Source: Trueperaceae bacterium
Lineage (GTDB): Bacteria; Deinococcota; Deinococci; Deinococcales; Trueperaceae
Direction of reading: 5' to 3'
Length of the DNA: 57,201 nt
NCBI GenBank assembly: GCA_020431825.1
Contig: JAGQHN010000019.1
Location: 1 to 57,201, forward strand
The stretch's first letter is position 1. Each line of letters begins with the position of its first letter. The position numbers were made by a program, and so were the translations under genes. A model generated the notes under the pieces. That model was not told the origin of the DNA. It saw nothing but the letters and a program-made list of their open reading frames with translations, and searched no databases. Below are positions 33,859 to 40,867 of this stretch, piece after piece.

Positions 33859-34281
33859 CTAGCTTAAGTCGGCCTCGAGGGCTTTGGCGGCTTTTTCGAC
33901 GTCCTGGTTTTTGACATAGATGACATAACCGTAGTGACCCTGACCATCGGTAACGCCTGTTGAGGCATAAATATCAACATCGGCAGCAAAGAGTTTTTCA
34001 TGCACGCCAGCGAGAGCACCTAACTTGTCATCACCCTGAACCAGAAAGGCATGTTGCGCTTCGCTGAGTTCCCAGTTGAGTCTTCTGGCTGCCTGCATAA
34101 GATTGCTTTCTAGCTCAGGAAAAATCGTCAGCTCGATAAAGTTGGGACCAAAAGGCACAGCGCTAAAAGCCAGCAGATTGATATCTTCCTGGGCGAGCTG
34201 AGCCAGTAGGCGGTAAGCCTGACCAGGGCTGGCCTCGATGCGGGTGTAAAAGTAAGGTACGGATTTAACGGTGGCAGCCAT
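33859..34281 (-). CDS. Small ACT-like domain protein
   Basis: A 140-residue protein with two repeats of the beta-alpha-beta-beta-alpha-beta pattern seen in ACT regulatory domains (residues about 5-65: VKSVPYFYTRIEASPGQAYRLL; and about 70-138: AFLVQGDDKLGALAGVHEKL). ACT domains bind amino acids and small effectors; as a standalone protein it may regulate a partner. I place the start at the ATG at 34281 because GGAGG lies 7 nt upstream; eight more codons upstream lack such a site. The name is a fold-level suggestion only. Confidence 0.65.
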   Translation of the reverse strand: MAATVKSVPYFYTRIEASPGQAYRLLAQLAQEDINLLAFSAVPFGPNFIELTIFPELESNLMQAARRLNWELSEAQHAFLVQGDDKLGALAGVHEKLFAADVDIYASTGVTDGQGHYGYVIYVKNQDVEKAAKALEADLS

Positions 34282-34300
34282 GACTTTCCTCCATATCTGT

Positions 34301-34315
34301 GGCAAACGGTTTGCC
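34301..34315. promoter_or_regulatory. Inverted repeat GGCAAAC-G-GTTTGCC upstream of the ACT-like gene
   Basis: Perfect 7-bp arms with a single central base, 20 nt before the ACT-like ATG and just upstream of its GGAGG. Either a regulator operator or a small leader hairpin that could mask the ribosome site. Confidence 0.4.
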
Positions 34316-34402
34316 GCAGGTAGGGGGGCAAACTCGAGTGCCTCTTTTTACAGTAGAGGGCTCACCTTCAGGCTGCAAGGGGTAAAAGGCTTACATGCCC
34401 CG

Positions 34403-35614
34403 CTATAAGCGAGGTTTGGGTCTAGCTTGTAAAACGGTGAGAGCAGCCAAACCCGAGCTAAGTGCCAGTAGCCAGATCACCAGCGTGTAGTTTCCAGAAC
34501 GGTCATGCAGAACGCCCGCCCCCAGAGGTGCTACCGTTTGCACCAGTGCAATGATGGTTGCCATACTGCCACTGATACTGCCGTAGTTGGCTGGTCCGAA
34601 GGTATCAGCGATAATGCCTGCTCTGGCCAAGGTGCTGGCACCATTGGCCATGCCATGAAAGCCGGCAAAAAGCCAGATACTAAGGATGCCTGGAACAAAT
34701 AAAAGCATGAGAAGGCCAAGGGTATGAAAGGCAAAGGTAACCGCGCTTAAACTTGCTAAGGAAAAGCGCGCCGTGTTTGGGGTAAAAAATAGCCTTCCTG
34801 CAAGTTGCATAATGCCGATAGCGCCAGTAGCTGCTGCCACGGTCGCCGGACTGTAGCCTTTTTCCAGGAGCATAGGTACGCTATGCGCCGCTACGCCAAT
34901 AATGGTTATGCGGTCAAGGGTAAAGGCGAACGCTATCCACCAGAAATGAGAGCTGTGCAGGGCTTCGCGTACACTTTGACTGGTTTCAATTGGGGCATCT
35001 TTTTGACTTTGTCCATCAGGCTCGAGCCCCAGCATTTGCGGATTTCTTCGTAACACCAGAGCGTGCAGGGGAACCGCCACAAACAGCAAAACCGCTGCCA
35101 GTACCCGGAGTGCCATGCGCCAGGGCATGGTTTCCACCAGATAGCTGGAGAGCGGTATAAAAATAGTGCTTGCCAGACCTGCCACCAGTGTGACAATAAG
35201 CATGGCAGTCTTGCGGTGTTTGCGAAACCAGACTGCGACCACAGTAAAAGCAACCTCGTAAAAGGTGGCTGCCATGACCATGCCAATACCTGCTTGTATG
35301 AGGTAAAAAACACGAATATCAGTCACAAATGACCAGGCCAGAACGAGTAGAGCGCCCAGGCTCGAGCCTACTGTCATAAGTAGTCTTGCACCACGTTTAT
35401 CGACCCAGCGCCCTATGGGCAAGGCAATCAGGCCTGAAAGCAAGAGAGCTACCGAGTAAGCTCCGGACGTCTGCGCCCTGGTCCAGCCAAGCTCAGCCTC
35501 CATTGGCTTGATAAAAACGCTGAAGGAATAAAAGAGGATGCCAAAGCCAACCGTTTGCGTAATGGCTAAAGCCCAGGCAATAGTCCAGCCATAGTAAAAC
35601 TGCGACGCTTTCAA
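34403..35614 (-). CDS. Major facilitator superfamily transporter
   Basis: A 403-residue, 12-helix MFS permease. The motif between helices 2 and 3 is present as GLIALPIGRWVDKRGARLLM. YYGWTIAWALAITQTVGFG and FSVFIKPMEAELGWTRAQTSGAYSVALL are characteristic of the monocarboxylate/oxalate-formate type. A gap at about 195-215 (QMLGLEPDGQSQKDAPIE) is the central cytoplasmic loop. A carboxylate or related anion is the likely substrate. Three 21-bp direct repeats lie 31-93 nt upstream of the ATG and are probably a control region. Confidence 0.9.
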   Translation of the reverse strand: MKASQFYYGWTIAWALAITQTVGFGILFYSFSVFIKPMEAELGWTRAQTSGAYSVALLLSGLIALPIGRWVDKRGARLLMTVGSSLGALLVLAWSFVTDIRVFYLIQAGIGMVMAATFYEVAFTVVAVWFRKHRKTAMLIVTLVAGLASTIFIPLSSYLVETMPWRMALRVLAAVLLFVAVPLHALVLRRNPQMLGLEPDGQSQKDAPIETSQSVREALHSSHFWWIAFAFTLDRITIIGVAAHSVPMLLEKGYSPATVAAATGAIGIMQLAGRLFFTPNTARFSLASLSAVTFAFHTLGLLMLLFVPGILSIWLFAGFHGMANGASTLARAGIIADTFGPANYGSISGSMATIIALVQTVAPLGAGVLHDRSGNYTLVIWLLALSSGLAALTVLQARPKPRL

Positions 35615-35644
35615 CTTACCCTCGCAGTGCTAGTGTTCTGTCGA

Positions 35645-35707
35645 GTGGTAGCATCCTGACGCGTGGTGGTAGCATCTTGACACGTGGTGGTAGCATCCTG
35701 ACAAATA
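35645..35707. repeat. Three tandem 21-bp iterons (GTGGTAGCATCCTGACGCGTG-type)
   Basis: Copies start at 35645, 35666 and 35687. The core GTGGTAGCATC(C/T)TGAC is conserved in all three and the last bases (GCGTG, ACGTG, AAATA) drift. A 21-bp period equals two helical turns, so bound proteins would all face the same side. They lie upstream of the MFS gene on the minus strand and have no coding frame. The rest of 35615-35809 shows nothing clear. Confidence 0.85.
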
Positions 35708-35809
35708 AACTGATTACTTTTTAGCTTGGACAAGTCTACAGCCTGCATGTTTTGAAACCTTCACGTTACCCATCGGTCTATTTTGTATTACTGATAGTAT
35801 CCAGGGGCC

Positions 35810-36895
35810 TTAACCCTTGCTGCTGAGTGTATAGTTTATCGCTACTTCTTCGGCGCTAGCCAGATTACGCAGGCTTCCCTGGAACTGTGGCATGACGTAG
35901 CGAGCAAAGAGTTCAAAACTTTTCCAGGTGGCTTCCCGGTTGGCCCATTCCTTGATCGTAATGAGGATGCTGCCTGCTCCGGTAGCGGCTAAAAGTTGAC
36001 CAAGTTTTTCTATAGCATCATCAGGACTACCAATGATATCGGTTGGTCTCGAGGATAGATGCTCTGGCCAGGCATCTCTATCAATGGGTGGCAGCGGTGA
36101 ACCACTTACTCGAGTCGAAAAATCAAAGCGCTCATGGCTCGAGCCCTCGCGGATGTTTTCAAGGGCTTGTTCTCTGGTTTCTGCCAGATGCAAATTGACA
36201 GGCACATAAACATCATGTTTATCAGCAGTTTTACCAGCTTTGCTGGCTGCCGCACTGATTTTCTGCCAGTTTGCCTCTAACTGCTCGGGTTTTCCGCCGA
36301 CCAGCCAGCGCGTGCCATGTTTGCCAATGCGCTCGAGCGTTGCTTCATTAGCTCCGGTGACTAGGGCCAAAGGCATATGAGGATAGGAGTAAGGGCGTAG
36401 CTGTAAAACCGCATTGTTTAACTCAAACCAGTCTGTTTTTATCGTGAGGGGTTCTACTGAAGTGAGTAAGTGCATAATGACATCAAGGGCCTGTAAAAAG
36501 CGTTCAGATTGTTTTGACGGGTCCAGCCCTAAAACATACGGGTCAGACTTAAGGCCGCCCCCCGGCCCCATGCCTAAAATGACTCGACCTCTGGTTAAAT
36601 GGTCAAGCAGAGCAAAATTTTCTGCAACATAAAGCGGGTTATGGACAGATAAAGGGATGACGCCACTGCCCAGCTTAATGCGTTTGGTTCTGGCGGCAGC
36701 AGTAGCCATAAAAATCTCAGGTGAAGCGATATACTGCCAGCCGCTCGAGTGGTGTTCGCCGACAAAGACTTCATCAAAATTCAGCTCATCCAGCCATTCT
36801 ATGAGTTTGAGGTCGCGCTCGAGTGCGACCGTGGGGTTTTCTTTTGGTGAGTGTATGGGCTGCAAAAAGAGACTAAAACGAACGGGTTTAGCCAC
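35810..36895 (-). CDS. LLM class flavin-dependent oxidoreductase
   Basis: A 361-residue luciferase-like monooxygenase. These are two-component flavin enzymes that oxidise substrates such as alkanesulfonates, aldehydes or methylated compounds with FMNH2 supplied by a reductase. LIEWLDELNFDEVFVGEHHSSG is the typical barrel entry; ARTKRIKLGSGVIPLSVHNPL and LTRGRVILGMGPGGG, then QSERFLQALDVIMHL, are standard. The start is GTG at 36895, overlapping the DUF6428 stop by 8 nt, so the two proteins are translationally coupled. Grouped with an ArsR regulator, oxidation of a sulfur- or arsenic-containing organic compound is a possible role. Confidence 0.88.
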   Translation of the reverse strand: MAKPVRFSLFLQPIHSPKENPTVALERDLKLIEWLDELNFDEVFVGEHHSSGWQYIASPEIFMATAAARTKRIKLGSGVIPLSVHNPLYVAENFALLDHLTRGRVILGMGPGGGLKSDPYVLGLDPSKQSERFLQALDVIMHLLTSVEPLTIKTDWFELNNAVLQLRPYSYPHMPLALVTGANEATLERIGKHGTRWLVGGKPEQLEANWQKISAAASKAGKTADKHDVYVPVNLHLAETREQALENIREGSSHERFDFSTRVSGSPLPPIDRDAWPEHLSSRPTDIIGSPDDAIEKLGQLLAATGAGSILITIKEWANREATWKSFELFARYVMPQFQGSLRNLASAEEVAINYTLSSKG

Positions 36896-37391
36896 AGCAA
36901 GCAGATTCCTTCTGGTTACTGAGTGAGCAGCAAGCCGAAGTATTTATGTTTAGTACAGGAATATCGCCAACTGAACGGTCAGCGCCTTTACAGGCAACGC
37001 CAGGCGCCTCTAACTGAACCCGAACATTTCCTTCGGTTAACTCAATTTGGCTGACCAGATAACTGACGGCAACCTGTCCAGGTTCGCCGTACTCCACGCG
37101 CATTTGGGCAAAGTCATCTAGCGTTAGGCTCGAGCTTACCCGGTTATAAATGCTCAAAAACTTGCCTACGGTCATAAAGCCGTCCCTGGGGTTGGCCGGT
37201 GACCAGAGTTGCAAGATGGTTTCTGTCCAGCTATTGCCCTGACCACCACAGTCCATGCTTTGGACCTGACTCGACTTTATTTCGGTCACATGATAGCCAG
37301 GTGCTACCAAAACGTCAGCTCCGCCAAAGATGAGGCTCGAGCCTTTGTCCTGAATGCTATGCAGTTCACTTAAAAATTCCAGATTGGTCAT
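36888..37391 (-). CDS. DUF6428 family protein with cysteine-rich tail
   Basis: A 167-residue protein. APGYHVTEIKSSQVQSMDCG and ILQLWSPANPRDGFMTVGKFL match, as I recognise it, DUF6428, a family encoded beside ArsR-type regulators and arsenic-resistance genes. The last 20 residues carry CC pairs (C154-C155 and C165-C166), which look like a soft-metal or arsenite binding tail. Another cysteine lies in GVACKGADR. AAAGGAG precedes the ATG and an ArsR-type operator lies directly upstream. It overlaps the LLM gene by 8 nt. Function unknown; the context points to thiol-reactive metalloids. Confidence 0.75.
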   Translation of the reverse strand: MTNLEFLSELHSIQDKGSSLIFGGADVLVAPGYHVTEIKSSQVQSMDCGGQGNSWTETILQLWSPANPRDGFMTVGKFLSIYNRVSSSLTLDDFAQMRVEYGEPGQVAVSYLVSQIELTEGNVRVQLEAPGVACKGADRSVGDIPVLNINTSACCSLSNQKESACCG

Positions 37392-37405
37392 ACGTTACTC
37401 CTTTT

Positions 37406-37425
37406 ATATTGATGTTTATCAATAT
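37406..37425. promoter_or_regulatory. Candidate ArsR operator ATATTGAT-GTTT-ATCAATAT
   Basis: Perfect 8-bp arms with a 4-bp centre, 15 nt upstream of the DUF6428 ATG, between TTGGCA and an AT-rich -10 region on the minus strand. It shares the ATTGA half-site with the operator upstream of arsR. Confidence 0.7.
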
Positions 37426-37441
37426 GTATTGCCAAAAAAAT

Positions 37442-37774
37442 TTAGTCTCTTAACGTTTTAAGAGTAGCTTCAATAAGGTCAAAACCTTTTGGGTCAAGCT
37501 GATAGTACATCCACTTGCCACGCTTTTTCCCGGTAACCAAGTTAGCAGAAATCAGACATTTCATATGATGACTTACGGTAGGTTGTGATAAGCCCGTGAC
37601 AGCTTCAAAGTCGCAGGCGCAGATACCGTTACCCTCTGGGCAGCAAAGCCCTGCATTAACCTGAGCCAGATGCCTTAAGATTTTGAGTCTGGCAGGGTCA
37701 GCGAGTGCCTTAAAGACCCAGGCAAGTTCATCAAGCTGTTCGGGTTTAGAAACGTCAAGGGTAATTTGAGACAT
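37442..37774 (-). CDS. arsR: ArsR/SmtB family metalloregulator
   Basis: A 110-residue winged-helix repressor. FKALADPARLKILRHLAQ is the family start, and LSQPTVSHHMKCLISANLV is the recognition helix, followed by the wing KKRGKWMYYQLD. Cysteines at 44, 45, 52 and 54 (CCPEGNGICACDF) plus C73 are close to the ELCVCDL-type metal-binding site, so arsenite, cadmium or lead sensing is likely. Its promoter carries a 26-bp dyad. The -10 lies 6 nt before the ATG, so the mRNA is probably leaderless. It precedes DUF6428 and the LLM gene, which have their own similar operator. Confidence 0.92.
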   Translation of the reverse strand: MSQITLDVSKPEQLDELAWVFKALADPARLKILRHLAQVNAGLCCPEGNGICACDFEAVTGLSQPTVSHHMKCLISANLVTGKKRGKWMYYQLDPKGFDLIEATLKTLRD

Positions 37775-37780
37775 GGCTCG

Positions 37781-37809
37781 AGTTTAATGAACGTATTGAT
37801 ATATGTCAA
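37781..37809 (-). promoter_or_regulatory. Promoter TTGACA-N17-TAAACT of arsR, leaderless
   Basis: On the minus strand TTGACA (37804-37809) and TAAACT (37781-37786) are 17 nt apart, and TAAACT ends 6 nt before the ATG, so transcription should start at the A of ATG. A CTCGAG overlaps the end of the -10. Confidence 0.75.
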
Positions 37810-37815
37810 TACGTT
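37790..37815. promoter_or_regulatory. Candidate ArsR operator AACGTATTGA-N6-TCAATACGTT
   Basis: Perfect 10-bp arms, 6-bp centre (TATATG), covering the -35 and most of the spacer of the arsR promoter. Repressor binding would exclude polymerase; this is the usual autoregulatory layout. Confidence 0.8.
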
Positions 37816-37854
37816 TTCTCTAAACTGAGCGTGGGTCTTTAAGAGAAAGAGACT

Positions 37855-38661
37855 TTATTCCTCGAGTTCTTTGACTTCTCTAGCTGTTTCCGCCAGATAT
37901 TCAGAAATAGCTGAGGCAAGATTAACGGTCAGTTCAGCCTGCCCGGGACTCAGACGGTCTTCTGAGCGTTCGCCAATTTCTGAACTTAAGAGATCTAGAC
38001 CGCTGACGATTTCTGCCAGACCATCCAGTAAGGAACCAAAAGACACAGTAGATTGCAAGCCAGGATGAAGCCCCAGACGCTTAACCAATTCCTGATAACG
38101 GGCATAGAGTCCTAAATTGGTATAAGCAGGGCTGTTTTCATCAAAGTCGGTATCACTGAGTAAGCTATTAAGTTCGGTCTCAAAGGCCATGGCTGCCATA
38201 GTGGCAGCACCATCGGGGTTATCCCAGCATTCCTCTTTGGCCTTGGTCCACATGGTCGGGGTGACTTCAGGTTGATCTGTTTCGGCGAGTGGCGTGGGCA
38301 TTTTGCTCAAATGCTCGCTTCCGCTCAGATAATCTTTTAGGGGTATAAGAGCTTCCTGAATGAAGCTTCGTCTGGCTTCTGGAGTTGACCCCTGAAAGCG
38401 CAAGAATTCCCAGAGGGCGGGTAGGCTTTTAAAGGTTTTGAGCCAGCGAGGTAAGATGCCTTTGGTATCAAATTTGGTGGCAAAATAATTGCGTAATTGC
38501 TGGAAATATTCATTCTCGGCAACGCCGTTGGTAACGTAGGCGCAGAGTAAGGCCTCGAGGTATAAAAGACGCTCGCTATCAGTGGTCAGGCGTCTGACAA
38601 CATTGACCTCTGAGCTTAAACTCGAGACATTGGTTAAATAGTTCCCGGAGACCTCATCCAC
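37855..38661 (-). CDS. Hypothetical protein with a possible degenerate Abi-C (HEPN-like) C-terminus
   Basis: A 268-residue helical protein. The N-terminal 190 residues are not recognised. The last 80 (GSLLDGLAEIVSGLDLLSSE, then LTVNLASAISEYLAETAREV) follow the helix pattern of the abortive-infection C-terminal domain, a HEPN-type fold. The RN...HG residues that would form an RNase site are replaced (LSSEIGERSEDR), so it would be inactive as a nuclease. The start is GTG at 38661; TATACT lies 9 nt before it and no ribosome site is seen. It sits between arsR and a dehydrogenase, not next to phage-defence genes. The Abi-C suggestion is weak and needs profile comparison. Confidence 0.5.
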   Translation of the reverse strand: MDEVSGNYLTNVSSLSSEVNVVRRLTTDSERLLYLEALLCAYVTNGVAENEYFQQLRNYFATKFDTKGILPRWLKTFKSLPALWEFLRFQGSTPEARRSFIQEALIPLKDYLSGSEHLSKMPTPLAETDQPEVTPTMWTKAKEECWDNPDGAATMAAMAFETELNSLLSDTDFDENSPAYTNLGLYARYQELVKRLGLHPGLQSTVSFGSLLDGLAEIVSGLDLLSSEIGERSEDRLSPGQAELTVNLASAISEYLAETAREVKELEE

Positions 38662-38670
38662 AGCGTTCCT

Positions 38671-38676
38671 AGTATA
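38671..38676 (-). promoter_or_regulatory. -10 box TATACT upstream of the Abi-C-like gene
   Basis: On the minus strand TATACT ends 9 nt before the GTG at 38661, predicting a leader of 2-3 nt or none. Confidence 0.4.
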
Positions 38677-38715
38677 GCCTTAAATAAAATTATTCCCTGA
38701 CACTCGTCACGAAAC

Positions 38716-39699
38716 TCAACTCTGATAGTACTCTGCCAGTAAAGCGTCCATGACTTTACTGGTGCGTGCAGCACTTTCGCCGCTACTGGGGCTCAGGCCC
38801 TCGCCGCGCAATTCACTAACGATACTTTGAATGAGGGGTTGCTGCACGTGGGGTGGATAGGGCAAAGAGAATTCCTCGGTACCCGTTTGGGTGGTCAGGC
38901 GGACGGGGCTATCATCAAAAGTAACATAGTCAAGTCGCCCTTTACTCCCCAGAATCTCGGTATGGTCGCGGCGCTCAAAACTGCTAAAACACCAGGTACC
39001 TGTGCCGTGGACGCCAGAGGAAAAGAGAAAAGTACCTGTGACAATATCTTCTGCGCGGTAGAGCCTTGCCTGATTTGAGGCGAAGCCTCTGGCCGCTTGA
39101 ATAGGACCAAGCGCATAATCAAGAAAGTCAAGCATATGCGAAGCCAGATCAACAAAATGGCCACCGCCGGAGATTTCAGGCTTGACGCGCCAGGGCTCGT
39201 TACCTGGCTCTGCGGGTCTTGCCAGCCCATACATACTGATGTTTACACTGCGCACTTCGCCAATAGCACCGTCATCTATAAGGGCTTTAATTTTTTTGAA
39301 TTTGGCTAAACCCCTGCGGTAGTAGGCAACAAAGAGTGGGACTTCGGCTGCCTGGCAGGCCTCGAGCATTTCCAGGCACTCGCCATAATTGAGTGCCATA
39401 GGTTTCTCAACATAAACCGCTTTGCCTGCCTGAGCTACCTTGAGAGCGTACTCGAGGTGACTCGAGGGTGGCGTGGCTATATAAACGGCATTAACCTCAG
39501 GGTCATTTATAAGCGCATTGGCATCATTGTACCAGCGCTTAACGCCGTGCCGCTGGGCGTAGTCTCTGGCGAGGTCACCCTTTCGCCGCATCACGGCGAC
39601 AAGTTCTGAATGCTCTGCTTTTTGCAAACCAGGGCCACTTTTCACCTCAGTGACATTGCCACAGCCAATAATTCCCCAGCGCACCTTGTCTAGTTTCAT
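38716..39699 (-). CDS. Gfo/Idh/MocA family dehydrogenase
   Basis: A 327-residue NAD(P)-dependent oxidoreductase, second of its family in the window and only distantly similar to the one at 3347. RWGIIGCGNVTEVKSGP holds the GxGxxG cofactor loop. AVYIATPPSSHLEYAL and the catalytic VYVEKPMALNYGE (EKP) are intact. GGHFVDLASHMLDFLDYALG is the substrate-domain helix with the family Asp and His. No sugar-gene cluster surrounds it. TATACT lies 8 nt before the ATG with no ribosome site, so it is probably leaderless; the promoter is close to the divergent aat promoter. Confidence 0.9.
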   Translation of the reverse strand: MKLDKVRWGIIGCGNVTEVKSGPGLQKAEHSELVAVMRRKGDLARDYAQRHGVKRWYNDANALINDPEVNAVYIATPPSSHLEYALKVAQAGKAVYVEKPMALNYGECLEMLEACQAAEVPLFVAYYRRGLAKFKKIKALIDDGAIGEVRSVNISMYGLARPAEPGNEPWRVKPEISGGGHFVDLASHMLDFLDYALGPIQAARGFASNQARLYRAEDIVTGTFLFSSGVHGTGTWCFSSFERRDHTEILGSKGRLDYVTFDDSPVRLTTQTGTEEFSLPYPPHVQQPLIQSIVSELRGEGLSPSSGESAARTSKVMDALLAEYYQS

Positions 39700-39707
39700 A
39701 AGGCTCG

Positions 39708-39713
39708 AGTATA
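39708..39713 (-). promoter_or_regulatory. -10 box TATACT of the Gfo/Idh/MocA gene, overlapping CTCGAG
   Basis: On the minus strand TATACTCGAG: the -10 box and the abundant hexamer share bases. The box ends 8 nt before the ATG, so a leaderless or near-leaderless transcript is expected. Confidence 0.45.
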
Positions 39714-39746
39714 CGGTACTTTTAGCATTTTCTTATAAAGTAAGGT

Positions 39747-40337
39747 GTGGAGCTGAGTCCCGACATCCTGCTAAATGCCTATAGCCAGGGCTATTTCCCG
39801 ATGGCGCACCCTGAAGAAGACAATGCCATCTACTGGTATGACCCCAATCCGCGCACTATACTTCCCCTGGACGCTTATCATGTGCCCAAACGCTTGGCAC
39901 GCACCCTGCGCCAGGAGAAATTTGATATTTGTCTGAATACCCGGTTTGAAGCTGTCATGCGTGGCTGTGCTGAGCCTGCCCCAGGACGCATGAGTACCTG
40001 GATCAGTGAAGACATCATAGACCTTTATACCGCGCTACATAACTACGGCTATGCTCACTCGCTCGAGGTCTGTCTCGAGGGTGAACTGGTCGGTGGTGTT
40101 TATGGTGTAAGTATCGGTGGTTTTTTTGCCGGGGAAAGTATGTTTAGCCGTGTGACGGATGCTAGCAAGGTAGCGCTCATTAAACTAATTGAACACTTGA
40201 AGGAGCAAGGCTTTAGTCTGTTTGACGTGCAATTTACCAATAAACATATTGCGCAATTTGGTACCAGAGAAATTCCGCGTGCTGAGTACAAACGACGGCT
40301 GGCAAAAGCACTCAGGCAAAATGTGAAATTTTTGTAA
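39747..40337 (+). CDS. aat: Leucyl/phenylalanyl-tRNA--protein transferase
   Basis: A 196-residue enzyme that adds Leu or Phe from aminoacyl-tRNA to proteins with N-terminal Arg or Lys, marking them for ClpAP-type degradation (N-end rule). LNAYSQGYFPMAHPEEDNAI, then IYWYDPNPRTILPLD, is the conserved start. AHSLEVCLEGELVGGVYGVS, GGFFAGESMFSRVTDASKVA and LFDVQFTNKHIAQFGTREIPR are family blocks forming the acyl-transfer site. It lacks the longer N-terminal extension of the E. coli protein, as in many short bacterial forms. The start is GTG at 39747 with TATAAA about 7 nt upstream and AAGG between, so translation signals are ambiguous. It diverges from the dehydrogenase. Confidence 0.93.
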   Translation: MELSPDILLNAYSQGYFPMAHPEEDNAIYWYDPNPRTILPLDAYHVPKRLARTLRQEKFDICLNTRFEAVMRGCAEPAPGRMSTWISEDIIDLYTALHNYGYAHSLEVCLEGELVGGVYGVSIGGFFAGESMFSRVTDASKVALIKLIEHLKEQGFSLFDVQFTNKHIAQFGTREIPRAEYKRRLAKALRQNVKFL

Positions 40338-40408
40338 GGCTTTTGTAAGAGACTTTGGTCTATCCTGAAGTTAGGTATTCAACAACTCTAGGCGTAAAGG
40401 AATAGACC

Positions 40409-40732
40409 ATGTCTCAAGACTCTTCTATTAAAAAACTGGATCAGGAAGATAAAAAAACCTTTACTTTTGATAACTATACGCTGGATGTTGAGAGTGTAGA
40501 CAGTGTTGACGCTTTAATCATTAGAGGGCGTCTCTTGCATGCTCAGCAAAGCTCAGACACGAAGGACAACCAGGATGTCACGCTTTTACAGCATCATGTT
40601 ATGTCGAGCATGGACTCTGTATTAAACCTGGATGAAAATGGCTACTTTGAAGCGCACTGCCGTAAAAATGATGACTATGTACTGCGCTTTTTAACCTCTA
40701 AAGAAACTTTTGCTGTTCCTATTACAAACTAA
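40409..40732 (+). CDS. Small acidic hypothetical protein
   Basis: A 107-residue soluble, highly acidic protein (many Asp and Ser) of no recognised family. It has no signal peptide, cysteine motif or membrane segment beyond one C. The middle (NYTLDVESVDSVDALIIRGR) and the end (YVLRFLTSKETFAVPI) suggest a small beta-rich domain. AAAGGAATAGACC precedes the ATG, a proper ribosome site, and a terminator follows 28 nt after the stop, so it looks like an independently expressed real gene. Function unknown. Confidence 0.65.
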   Translation: MSQDSSIKKLDQEDKKTFTFDNYTLDVESVDSVDALIIRGRLLHAQQSSDTKDNQDVTLLQHHVMSSMDSVLNLDENGYFEAHCRKNDDYVLRFLTSKETFAVPITN

Positions 40733-40759
40733 AAACTTTCTTTCTATTTGCCCCTTGAA

Positions 40760-40787
40760 ACCTTCCCGCCGGGAGGGTATTTTTTTT
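40760..40787 (+). terminator. Rho-independent terminator after the small acidic protein gene
   Basis: ACCTTCCC-GCC-GGGAGGGT forms an 8-bp stem with one G-U pair and is followed by A and eight Ts. Confidence 0.85.
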
Positions 40788-40792
40788 AGATA

Positions 40793-40858
40793 GTAGGGGT
40801 CAGTGAATCGTGTTTAGTCTTGTCACTTTCCACTTTCTACTTTTCACTCTCTTACACT
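40793..40858. repeat. Intergenic degenerate ACTTTCCACT repeat, fourth copy
   Basis: AGTAGGGGTCAGTGAATCG is followed by TTGTCACTTTCCACTTTCTA and CTTTTCACTCTC, a run of ACTTTCY-type words. Its right end contains TACACT, a possible -10 for the helicase gene 10 nt before its ATG. Confidence 0.5.
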
Positions 40859-40867
40859 AAAAGCTGA

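Noticed and set aside
35645..35707. CRISPR array
   Set aside because: Only three 21-bp units, directly adjacent without spacers, and no cas genes nearby.
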